Under the pieces are notes generated by a model. It worked only from the letters and a program-made list of their open reading frames with translations. It did not search any database and had not been told where the DNA came from. DNA of 23,386 nt from an uncultured Leucothrix sp. (GTDB lineage: Bacteria > Pseudomonadota > Gammaproteobacteria > Thiotrichales > Thiotrichaceae), in the NCBI GenBank assembly GCA_937923375.1, contig CALAJG010000060.1, forward strand, positions 1 through 23,386, written 5' to 3'. This document shows positions 16,293-22,615 of the stretch, in pieces. The stretch's first letter is position 1; the number at the start of each line of letters is the position of its first letter. The position numbers were made by a program, and so were the translations under genes.

Positions 16293-18101
16293 TCACGCTT
16301 TAGTTGTAGTAGTTCCAGTTTCCTCATCATTATTCTCTAATTGCAGCTCCCACATCCGACGGTATTCGCCGTTCTTTTGGATTAGCTCAGCATGCGAACC
16401 GCGTTCAATAATATCTCCCTGCCCCATAACTAATATCTCATCGGCATCGACCACAGTTGAAAGTCGGTGGGCCACAACCAATGTGGTCGTTGTTGCTGAG
16501 ATTTGTTTTAGGGTTCGCTGAATCGCTTGCTCAGTAGTGCTGTCAAGGGATGAAGTCGCTTCATCAAATACTAGGATTGCAGGGCGTTTTAGAATGGCTC
16601 TGGCTATCGCGACACGCTGTTTTTCTCCACCGGATAGTTTAAGTCCTCTCTCACCAACTTTTGTTTCCCATGCATCTGGCAGGCTTTCAATAAATTCATC
16701 AATATGCGCCATTGCAGCCGCTTCGCGTACTTGTGCATCGGAGGCATTGAGATTTCCATACTGAATGTTGTAATGAATCGTGTCATTGAACAACACAGTA
16801 TCCTGGGGAACGATACCAATAGACTTTCTTAAGCTACTTTGGGTAACTTCACGCACATCATTTCCATCGATTAATACTTGTCCTTCTCCTACATCATAGA
16901 AACGAAATAATAATCTCGCCAAAGTCGATTTGCCGGCACCACTGTGGCCAACAACCGCTACCGTCTTTCCCGCAGGTACCGTGAAATGAATACCCATGAG
17001 AATTTTTCGGTCGTTTTGATAAGCAAAGTGCACATTTTTAAACTGTACCTCGCCTTTTTCAACCACTAAATCTCCCGCCTCATCAACATCTTGAATTTCT
17101 GGCGTTTTTGACAGGAGTTTAAAGACCAAATCCATGTCGGCTAAGGTATATTTAAACTGACGATAAATCATACCTAACGCGCCAAGCGGAATGAACAACT
17201 GCAGCATGAAAGCATTCACCATTACCAAATCACCGATACTCATGCGATCTTCAACCACTTGATTTGCTGCAAAGAACATAATGATTGTTACGCCGATAGC
17301 GATAATCGCACTTTGACCAAAATTCAGCACGGACATGGAAGTTTGACTTTTAACCGCCTTACCTTCCCACTCCGATAGTGTGTTGTCGTAACGCCCCAGC
17401 TCTAGCTGTTCATTATTAAAGTACTTAACCGTTTCATAATTTATAAGGCTATCGAAAGCCTGCGTATTCGCTTCTGAATCCAAACGGTTCATAGAATGAC
17501 GATAGTTTATTCGCCAGTTGCTGATAGCCACTGTAAACAATGCATAGACAAGGATAGTTCCAAACGTGATGAGCGCAAAAATACCGTCGTAATTCACCAA
17601 CAGGATGATTGCCACTAGGCTGAACTCAACAAAAATGGGGATAAAACTAAACACCATAAAATTCATCATGGTGCTGACAGAGCGTGTACCCCGCTCTAAA
17701 TCTCTACTGATTGCTCCGGTTTTTCGCTCCAGATGAAACCTTAAAGATAGTGTATGAAGGTGTTCCAGCACTTGGTTTGATAGCTGACGCATCGCATGAT
17801 ATCGCACGCGCGCAAAAACAGTATCACGTAACTCACTAAACAAAGAGTTTGCCAACTTAAGCGCACCGTAGGCCAGTAATAGGCTAACTGGCAGCACTAA
17901 GGTCTGAAGGCTTTTGTCAAAACTATCGACCAAATCACGTAGTACCAGTGGCACACCAATATTGGCCCACTTCGCGACGATTAGACACACCAGTGCAAAC
18001 ACGGCTCGTCCCTTGTACGCTTTTAGATAATCTGCAATGCGTCTTATGTTGGACCAATCAGTTCGATTGTCATGTTCTAAAGTGTCGCGTCTTACATACA
18101 T
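16293..18101 (-). CDS. Atm1/HMT1-type ABC exporter (fused membrane and ATPase domains)
   Basis: This 602-residue half-transporter should homodimerise in the inner membrane. Six helices lie in residues about 30-320, with the SFIPIFVEF and NYETVKYFNNE segments that mark the Atm1/ABCB7/HMT1 branch. Bacterial members export glutathione-linked metals or persulfide-type compounds. The ATPase domain is complete: Walker A GHSGAGKS (385-392), Q-loop VPQD, signature LSGGE (489-493), Walker B ILVFDEA (509-515) and H-loop H545. ATG 18101 is the only usual start codon in reach, since a stop lies 9 codons upstream. The only ribosome-binding-like sequence, AGGGG, sits inside the 3' arm of a hairpin that ends a few bases before the ATG. 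The substrate cannot be read from sequence; no iron-sulfur genes are nearby. Confidence 0.94.
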   Translation of the reverse strand: MYVRRDTLEHDNRTDWSNIRRIADYLKAYKGRAVFALVCLIVAKWANIGVPLVLRDLVDSFDKSLQTLVLPVSLLLAYGALKLANSLFSELRDTVFARVRYHAMRQLSNQVLEHLHTLSLRFHLERKTGAISRDLERGTRSVSTMMNFMVFSFIPIFVEFSLVAIILLVNYDGIFALITFGTILVYALFTVAISNWRINYRHSMNRLDSEANTQAFDSLINYETVKYFNNEQLELGRYDNTLSEWEGKAVKSQTSMSVLNFGQSAIIAIGVTIIMFFAANQVVEDRMSIGDLVMVNAFMLQLFIPLGALGMIYRQFKYTLADMDLVFKLLSKTPEIQDVDEAGDLVVEKGEVQFKNVHFAYQNDRKILMGIHFTVPAGKTVAVVGHSGAGKSTLARLLFRFYDVGEGQVLIDGNDVREVTQSSLRKSIGIVPQDTVLFNDTIHYNIQYGNLNASDAQVREAAAMAHIDEFIESLPDAWETKVGERGLKLSGGEKQRVAIARAILKRPAILVFDEATSSLDSTTEQAIQRTLKQISATTTTLVVAHRLSTVVDADEILVMGQGDIIERGSHAELIQKNGEYRRMWELQLENNDEETGTTTTKA

Positions 18102-18103
18102 AG

Positions 18104-18126
18104 AAAAAGCCCCTGATTCAGGGGCT
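18104..18126 (-). terminator. intrinsic terminator or attenuator overlapping the ABC exporter leader
   Basis: On the minus strand AGCCCCTG and CAGGGGCT form an 8-bp, GC-rich stem with a 3-base loop (18126-18108), followed by TTTTT (18108-18104). This is a classical Rho-independent terminator lying 73 bases beyond the ppk2 stop. The T-run ends two bases before the exporter ATG at 18101, and the 3' arm contains the only ribosome-binding-like AGGGG. Confidence 0.8.
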
Positions 18127-18199
18127 CAATCATAGTGTATTTTCTAACTTAGCGTTTTGATATTTCAGGCTAAACTAAGTGCAATTCTCAGGCAATAAT

Positions 18200-19147
18200 T
18201 TAGCCCTGATTCGGCGGCTCATCGGCATAATGCAAGGAAACTGGTCCAACAATCAACTCGTCGGGCATATAAACAATCGACGTATCCTTATCAGGATAAT
18301 TTAAGCGATTGAGAAAGTGCCGCATGCAACTAATTCTGGCGCGCTTCTTATCATCTGACTTTACTACCGTCCATGGCGCATCTGCTGTATCCGTATTAAA
18401 AAACATAGATTGCCGTGCTTCTGTGTACTCATCCCAACGCTGCAAGGAAGCAACATCGATAGGACTCAGTTTCCACTGTTTTAACGGATCATGCTTGCGT
18501 GCATGAAAGCGACGCAATTGCTCTTGACGTGTCACCGAAAACCAAAACTTAAACAGAATAGTTTCTGAGTTAACCAGCATCCTCTCAAAAACAGGCGCCT
18601 GACGCATAAATTCTAAATGTTGCCTATCGGTACAAAACCCCATGACCTTTTCAACACCCGCACGATTATACCAAGAGCGGTCATACATTAGTATTTCACC
18701 TGAAGAGGGTAAATGCCTTATGTAGCGCTGAAAGTACCACTCCCCAAGTTCACGTTCACTGGGCTTTTCTAAAGCGACTACTCGTGCAATTCGAGGGTTA
18801 AGATGCTCCGTAAATCGCTTTATGGTACCTCCCTTTCCTGCGGCATCACGGCCTTCAAAAATGATCACTATTTTTTTGCCTTGGTCTTTTGCCCACTTTT
18901 GCACTTTCAACAATTCGATTTGTAGTAAGTACTTTTCTCTTTCGTAGTCTGCCAACTTCATTTTTTCAGCATAGGGGTACTCATTATTAGCATAGGAGAC
19001 CTTCAGTAGATCTTTAGCTGATACGGCAGACTTACCCTCCATGACACTTTTGGCATCAGTGAAGTTAATCAATAACTCTGCAGCTTGAGCCTTACTAATG
19101 GTTGTCGACTCTTTAGAAACGGAGTTAGTCTTCAACTTAGTTTTCAT
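18200..19147 (-). CDS. ppk2: polyphosphate kinase 2 (class I PPK2)
   Basis: PPK2 moves phosphate between polyphosphate and nucleotides, and class I members favour phosphorylating ADP or GDP with polyphosphate. Using the numbering from the upstream ATG 19186, the Walker A motif EGRDAAGKGG is at residues 111-120 and Walker B MYDRSWYNRAGVE is at about 167-179. Between them is the helix GEWYFQRYIRHLP. The lid region SVTRQEQLRRFHARKHDPLKQWKLSP is also present. One PPK2 domain is seen, so this is not the fused two-domain class II type. ATG 19147 is chosen because GAGA precedes it at good spacing. ATG 19186 would give 328 residues but lacks a ribosome binding site and adds a basic MSSRAIKNKREKV. The N-terminal 50 residues are polar and probably disordered. 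No Pho box was found upstream, though phoB and pstS are only a few kilobases away. Confidence 0.94.
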   Translation of the reverse strand: MKTKLKTNSVSKESTTISKAQAAELLINFTDAKSVMEGKSAVSAKDLLKVSYANNEYPYAEKMKLADYEREKYLLQIELLKVQKWAKDQGKKIVIIFEGRDAAGKGGTIKRFTEHLNPRIARVVALEKPSERELGEWYFQRYIRHLPSSGEILMYDRSWYNRAGVEKVMGFCTDRQHLEFMRQAPVFERMLVNSETILFKFWFSVTRQEQLRRFHARKHDPLKQWKLSPIDVASLQRWDEYTEARQSMFFNTDTADAPWTVVKSDDKKRARISCMRHFLNRLNYPDKDTSIVYMPDELIVGPVSLHYADEPPNQG

Positions 19148-19255
19148 AACCTTTTCTCTTTTGTTTTTTATTGCTCGTGAGGACATTTCGATTCAACCAA
19201 ACAAAAATGGAAACTAACAAATAGCCTACTCCGATGCAATCATCGATATAAACGC

Positions 19256-19284
19256 TTATATCCAACGGTACCCTGTGGGATAAT
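19256..19284 (+). promoter_or_regulatory. possible promoter of rluB
   Basis: TTATAT (19256-19261), a 17-base spacer and GATAAT (19279-19284) with a TG two bases before the -10 form a plausible extended -10 promoter. The predicted start is near 19291, about 20 bases before the rluB ATG. The -35 is poor. Confidence 0.45.
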
Positions 19285-19311
19285 GCAGACTATAGATTAC
19301 TGGGTGTCCTC

Positions 19312-20124
19312 ATGGCTGAACGAATTCAAAAAATGCTGTCGCGTGCTGGCTACGGCTCAAGACGCGAAATAGAACGTTGGGTTGAAGAAGGCCTCATTCA
19401 TGTCAATGGCCATTTGGCGACGGCAGGCCAAGCGATTGAGGAAACCGATCAGGTTGTGTTGCGCGGACAGCGCCTGCGTCTCAGTTCCAGGCTGCAGTCC
19501 AAACCTCAGGTGCTCATCTATCATAAAAAAGTAGGAGAAATCTGCACCCGAAATGACCCTGAGAAACGACCGACCGTGTTTGAGAACTTACCCAAACCAC
19601 ATAGTGGCCGTTGGATTCAAATTGGTCGCTTAGATATCAATACAGAAGGACTGCTACTTTTCACTACGGATGGAGAACTAGCTAATCGACTGATGCACCC
19701 TTCTTATCAAATCGAACGTGAATACGCCGTGCGGGTGATGGGTGTAGTTACTGAAGAAATTATTAATGCGCTGAGATCAGGTGTGATACTTGAGGACGGC
19801 CCTGCCAAGTTTGAAAAGATTACCTTTGCTGGCGGTGAAGGCATCAATCAGTGGTATCACGTAGTTCTACATGAGGGGCGTAACCGTGAAGTTCGACGCC
19901 TTTGGGAAAGTGCAGGTCTTAAAGTCAGCCGCTTAACCAGAGTTCGCTATGGATCAGTTAGTATGCCTCGATATCTCAGAACAGGATTTTGCGAAGAGTT
20001 AGAGCCCAAAGCGCTACGCAGTATCTATAAGAGTGTAAAAATGACTTACGAGGAACCTACTCCTCCCAAGAAACGAGCCGCTAATAAAAAAGGCGCACCA
20101 AAAAAGTCTAAAGCCCGCCGCTAG
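19312..20124 (+). CDS. rluB: 23S rRNA pseudouridine(2605) synthase
   Basis: RluB converts U2605 of 23S rRNA to pseudouridine in the ribosome's large subunit. The 270-residue protein begins with an S4 RNA-binding domain (residues about 2-48, RIQKMLSRAGYGSRREIERWV). The RsuA/RluB-type catalytic domain follows with GRLDINTEGLLLFT, whose D108 is the catalytic aspartate. REYAVRVMG and EGRNREVRRLWESAG are further family motifs, the latter supporting RluB over RsuA. The last 30 residues are strongly basic (KKRAANKKGAPKKSKARR), a usual RluB tail for RNA binding. ATG 19312 is the first codon consistent with the S4 domain. A terminator follows at 20160-20200. The RluB versus RluE/RluF choice rests on motif resemblance. 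Confidence 0.94.
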   Translation: MAERIQKMLSRAGYGSRREIERWVEEGLIHVNGHLATAGQAIEETDQVVLRGQRLRLSSRLQSKPQVLIYHKKVGEICTRNDPEKRPTVFENLPKPHSGRWIQIGRLDINTEGLLLFTTDGELANRLMHPSYQIEREYAVRVMGVVTEEIINALRSGVILEDGPAKFEKITFAGGEGINQWYHVVLHEGRNREVRRLWESAGLKVSRLTRVRYGSVSMPRYLRTGFCEELEPKALRSIYKSVKMTYEEPTPPKKRAANKKGAPKKSKARR

Positions 20125-20159
20125 TCCCGTTATTAAGCAAGCGTCATAATCATATTAAT

Positions 20160-20200
20160 AAAATCCACCCTGATTAAATTCAACGGTGGATTTTTATTTT
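20160..20200 (+). terminator. Rho-independent terminator of rluB
   Basis: AAAATCCACC (20160-20169) pairs with GGTGGATTTT (20185-20194) around a 15-base loop, followed by a T-rich tail. The 10-bp stem lies 36 bases after the rluB stop. The A-run on the 5' side means it may also work for minus-strand transcription. Confidence 0.8.
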
Positions 20201-20294
20201 GTGTCTTGCATAGCAAATGATTATTTAAAGTTGTGTCACAAAAGCTGTTTGAGGTGTCCTTAACTGACATTAACAGTGACAATAAGTGACGATA
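20201..20294 (+). promoter_or_regulatory. GTGTC and AGTGAC repeats upstream of the pilin promoter (possible PilR sites)
   Basis: This AT-rich stretch of the 345-base gap between rluB and the first pilin has GTGTC at 20201, 20233 and 20254. The second is part of a perfect TTGTGTCACAA palindrome (20231-20241). A tandem pair, AGTGACAATA and AGTGACGATA, follows at 20275-20294. As I recall, PilR of Pseudomonas binds repeated C/GTGTC motifs about 80-120 bases upstream of the sigma-54 pilA promoter. Here the repeats lie about 125-215 bases upstream of the predicted start. Activator binding is an inference. The rest of the gap (20295-20391) shows nothing beyond A+T richness. Confidence 0.4.
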
Positions 20295-20391
20295 ATTCAG
20301 CTAAAAGCTTGGTTTGAAAGATCCAAATAAACGGTGAAAATTTAAATTAAATATAATATTTTCAATAACTTATGATTATTCAGCGCAAGTT

Positions 20392-20407
20392 TGGCATGCC
20401 TTATGCA
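20392..20407 (+). promoter_or_regulatory. sigma-54 (RpoN) promoter of the first pilin gene
   Basis: TGGCATGCCTTATGCA has the invariant GG (20393-20394) and GC (20405-20406) exactly 10 bases apart, close to the consensus TGGCAC-N5-TTGCA. Transcription would start near 20418, 52 bases before the ATG. RpoN with PilS/PilR control of major pilin genes is well established in other gammaproteobacteria. Confidence 0.85.
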
Positions 20408-20469
20408 ATATCCATTACAGATACACCTTAACCCTAAGAAAAACAATTTATAAAAAGAGAGTAATAAAA

Positions 20470-20946
20470 ATGAAAAAGCAACTCCAAAAAGGTTTCACAC
20501 TAATCGAATTGATGATCGTTGTAGCAATCATCGGTATTTTGGCTTCAATCGCTCTACCTGCTTATCAGACTTATGTTGCTAAGACAGACCTAACGTCAAT
20601 TCAAGCATCTGCTGCTTCAGGTAAAACACCAATCTGGACATATTACGTAGACAACGGAAAAATGCCGGAAGATGGCGTAGGTGCTGGTCAAATCGGTGAG
20701 CCAGGTTCAGACTCTGAAGGCTTCTACAACATCATGAAGTCAGGCTTAGCATATGGCACTGGTGCTTTCACTAAGGTTAGTGATACATCAGCAACTTGGG
20801 AAGTTACACTGGCTAATGTTAACGGTAATGTAAATGGCAAGAAGATCTTGTTTACTTACTCTGATAACGGTGGAGCACTAGAGTTTACTTGTAAAAACAC
20901 AGCTGCTGATATCGACGCTAAGTACCTACCTAAGCAGTGTCAGTAA
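20470..20946 (+). CDS. pilA: type IV pilin, major-subunit type
   Basis: This is a 158-residue type IVa prepilin. The short leader MKKQLQKG ends in glycine before F9, the PilD cleavage and N-methylation site. The mature chain starts FTLIELMIVVAIIGILASIA with the essential Glu at mature position 5. It continues with PAYQTYVAKTDLTSIQ, the N-terminal helix that packs into the fibre core. A C-terminal disulfide loop is likely between C141 and C157. Ribosome binding site AGAGAG precedes ATG 20470. A sigma-54 promoter lies 63 bases upstream, so this is the likely major pilin. A second, closely related pilin gene follows after a strong hairpin. The assembly genes (pilB, pilC, pilD, pilQ) are not in the window. 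Confidence 0.95.
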   Translation: MKKQLQKGFTLIELMIVVAIIGILASIALPAYQTYVAKTDLTSIQASAASGKTPIWTYYVDNGKMPEDGVGAGQIGEPGSDSEGFYNIMKSGLAYGTGAFTKVSDTSATWEVTLANVNGNVNGKKILFTYSDNGGALEFTCKNTAADIDAKYLPKQCQ

Positions 20947-20994
20947 TACCTAGCGATATTAGTATCTTAGTGAAAATCTAATTTACTTGCTAGT

Positions 20995-21027
20995 AAAGAA
21001 GCCTAGAGTTTACTCTGGGCTTCTTTG
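20995..21027 (+). terminator. strong hairpin between the two pilin genes
   Basis: AAAGAAGCCTAGAG (20995-21008) pairs with CTCTGGGCTTCTTT (21013-21026) around a 4-base loop, with one G-T pair in 14. The right arm ends in CTTCTTTG, a short U-tract, so it should terminate most transcription from the sigma-54 promoter, perhaps leaking into the second pilin gene. Confidence 0.75.
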
Positions 21028-21058
21028 TGTAAAACACAGGGGAAAAGGAAGTAAAGTG

Positions 21059-21532
21059 ATGAAAAATAAAAAAGGTTTTACTCTGATCGAGTTGATGATT
21101 GTTATCGCAATCATAGGAATTCTCGCATCAATCGCACTGCCTGCTTACCAGACCTATGTCGCAAAAACTATCCTTAGCAGCATCCAAGCAGTAGCATCAG
21201 CAGGTAAAACATCAATTCTCAGTAGCTATCAGCAGCTAGGAAAAATGCCTGAGTCAGGAACCTTGGCTAACCAGATAGCGGAACCTGGCAGTGTCAGTGA
21301 AGGTTTAGATTCAGCAATGAAAGCAATAAAATATCAATCTAATGTAGTCTATACAAAAAACAATGATCTATCAGCTCAATATGTGATTACACTCGACAAG
21401 ATTAACGGTAATATTAATGGAAGAACAATGACGTTTGAGTACGTTGATATTCAAGGCGCTATGACCATGAAGTGCGTTGTTTCAACAGACGTCAATGGCA
21501 AATATTTACCAAAGAATTGTCACCACCCTTAA
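21059..21532 (+). CDS. second type IV pilin (tandem paralogue)
   Basis: This 157-residue prepilin resembles the one upstream. Its leader is MKNKKG, cleaved before F7; the mature start is again FTLIELMIVIAIIGILASIA with Glu5. PAYQTYVAKT, GKMPE, EPGS.SEG and KYLPK..C are shared, showing duplication, while the middle has diverged. The disulfide pair is C139 and C154, followed by a HHP tail. ATG 21059 is chosen because AAGGAAG lies just upstream and the leader is of normal length. A TTG at 20987 would give an odd 24-residue extension that runs through the terminator hairpin. No separate promoter was recognised. It could be a minor, alternative or phase-specific pilin. Confidence 0.93.
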   Translation: MKNKKGFTLIELMIVIAIIGILASIALPAYQTYVAKTILSSIQAVASAGKTSILSSYQQLGKMPESGTLANQIAEPGSVSEGLDSAMKAIKYQSNVVYTKNNDLSAQYVITLDKINGNINGRTMTFEYVDIQGAMTMKCVVSTDVNGKYLPKNCHHP

Positions 21533-21577
21533 AATATATATTCATCGGATAACAGCACAAACTGGTAGTCAGTATCA

Positions 21578-22294
21578 ATGACACAGAAAGCACTTTCATC
21601 CAATCGGTTGGCACAAAAAATCGTGTTATGCGTTGAAGACGAAGCACCAATCCGAGACATGCTGCGTTTCTCACTAGAACGAGAGAACTACATCGTTCAA
21701 GATGCTGAAAACGCACAACAAATGTCTCAATCAATTAGCCAACAGCGTCCAGACCTAATCCTAATGGATTGGATGTTACCAGATTCAAGCGGTCCGCAGC
21801 TCATCAAGCAGTTGCGCAAAGATTCCTATACACGGGATATTCCCATCATCATGCTAACCGCTAAGAGCGATGAGCAAGAGATGATTAAGGGACTAGACTC
21901 TGGGGCCGATGACTATATCAGCAAGCCCGTTTCATTAAAGTCGCTTAACGCACGAATCAAAGCATTGCTCCGGCGTACCGAGGCGTTTAGCGACGATGAA
22001 TTGCTAAGTTATGCCAATATCAGCCTAAACCTTGCTAGCCAGACACTGAGTATTAATAACGAACAAATACCAATTGCTGCCACTGAACTTAAACTGCTTA
22101 AATTTTTCATGCTATACCCCGAACGCGTTTTTAGCAGGTCACAATTGCTGGATCACGTATGGGGGCAAAACAATTTCATCGATGAACGCACTGTCGATGT
22201 GCACATCCTTAGATTACGTAAACTATTAAAACCCAATGCCGCTGATCACCTTATCAAAACCGTTCGTGGCAGTGGCTATAAGCTTGCAAATTAA
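21578..22294 (+). CDS. phoB: phosphate regulon response regulator PhoB
   Basis: PhoB is the OmpR-family activator of phosphate-starvation genes. The 238-residue protein has a receiver domain with acidic pocket E20/D21, phosphoacceptor D64 in LMDWMLPD, T94 and K116 (ISKPVS). The DEAPIRDMLRFSLE and DWMLPDSSG segments fit PhoB specifically. The winged-helix DNA-binding domain follows (about residues 135-236, ending RTVDVHILRLRKLLKP ... VRGSGYKLAN). It has about 12 extra N-terminal residues compared with E. coli PhoB, and no other ATG would remove them neatly. The usual partner phoR does not follow; instead there are 321 bases and then pstS with a Pho box. Upstream is only a 45-base gap to the second pilin gene and no Pho box was seen there. 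Confidence 0.93.
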   Translation: MTQKALSSNRLAQKIVLCVEDEAPIRDMLRFSLERENYIVQDAENAQQMSQSISQQRPDLILMDWMLPDSSGPQLIKQLRKDSYTRDIPIIMLTAKSDEQEMIKGLDSGADDYISKPVSLKSLNARIKALLRRTEAFSDDELLSYANISLNLASQTLSINNEQIPIAATELKLLKFFMLYPERVFSRSQLLDHVWGQNNFIDERTVDVHILRLRKLLKPNAADHLIKTVRGSGYKLAN

Positions 22295-22391
22295 AGTCTT
22301 CCGTTAGTCAGAATTTAACCAATGCTAGTACCCAACGAGGTGCATATAGTCTTGGTTACGATGATAACTTGTCGAAAAGTAAACTAATACG

Positions 22392-22531
22392 CTCACTTAG
22401 CAACAAGTGAGATTCGGGAGGCTTTATGACACTTAAACAACGTTATCTCTATATTCGAGTTTGGCTGGAAGTCAAAATTGCGCGAAGACGCTGGTCTATT
22501 CGCAATTAATCGCCCTCCAGAGCCTCCCGAA
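22392..22531 (+). other. structured intergenic element (nested inverted repeats) between phoB and pstS
   Basis: A 7-bp hairpin CTCACTT/AAGTGAG (22392-22398 and 22405-22411) is followed directly by an 11-bp perfect inverted repeat TTCGGGAGGCT (22413-22423) and AGCCTCCCGAA (22521-22531) enclosing 97 bases. Inside is a smaller bulged hairpin, ATTG-cg-CGAA (22477-22486) with TTCGCAAT (22499-22506). This fits a folded RNA closed by a long stem, or a small inserted element. It ends just before the Pho box. No clear -10/-35 or T-run was found for it. The other part of the gap, 22295-22391, shows nothing I can name. Confidence 0.5.
22426..22509 (+). CDS. possible 27-residue cationic peptide ORF inside the structured element
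   Basis: ATG 22426 follows GGGAGG (22416-22421), a near-perfect ribosome binding site 4 bases away. The ORF reads 27 codons, beginning MTLKQRYLYIRVWLEV and ending KIARRRWSIRN, then TAA. The peptide is strongly basic with two Trp and several aromatic and aliphatic residues. The ribosome binding site is the left arm of the 11-bp repeat, so the right arm could mask it in RNA. It may be a real small protein, a leader peptide or chance. I do not recognise it. Confidence 0.35.
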   Translation: MTLKQRYLYIRVWLEVKIARRRWSIRN

Positions 22532-22543
22532 ATAAATCATCGC

Positions 22544-22577
22544 TTGTCATATAACTGTCATATTCACGCTTTATAGT
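22544..22577 (+). promoter_or_regulatory. Pho box and -10 of pstS
   Basis: Two 11-base direct repeats, TTGTCATATAA (22544-22554) and CTGTCATATTC (22555-22565), match the PhoB-binding consensus CTGTCAT. A -10-like TATAGT (22572-22577) follows at the spacing typical of PhoB-activated promoters, where the box replaces the -35. A further TTGTCAT at 22583-22589 is out of the 11-base phase. The start would be near 22584, giving a leader of about 32 bases. Confidence 0.85.
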
Positions 22578-22615
22578 TCTCTTTGTCATTACTGATAAAT
22601 TATTGAGAGAGAGAC

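Noticed and set aside
18147..18180. Short inverted repeat ACTTAG/CTAAGT after ppk2
   Set aside because: The stem is only 6 bp and AT-rich, with no T-run; the terminator at 18104-18126 is far stronger.
20987..21058. TTG-started extension of the second pilin
   Set aside because: It would read through the intergenic hairpin and give an abnormally long leader; ATG 21059 has AAGGAAG and a normal short leader.
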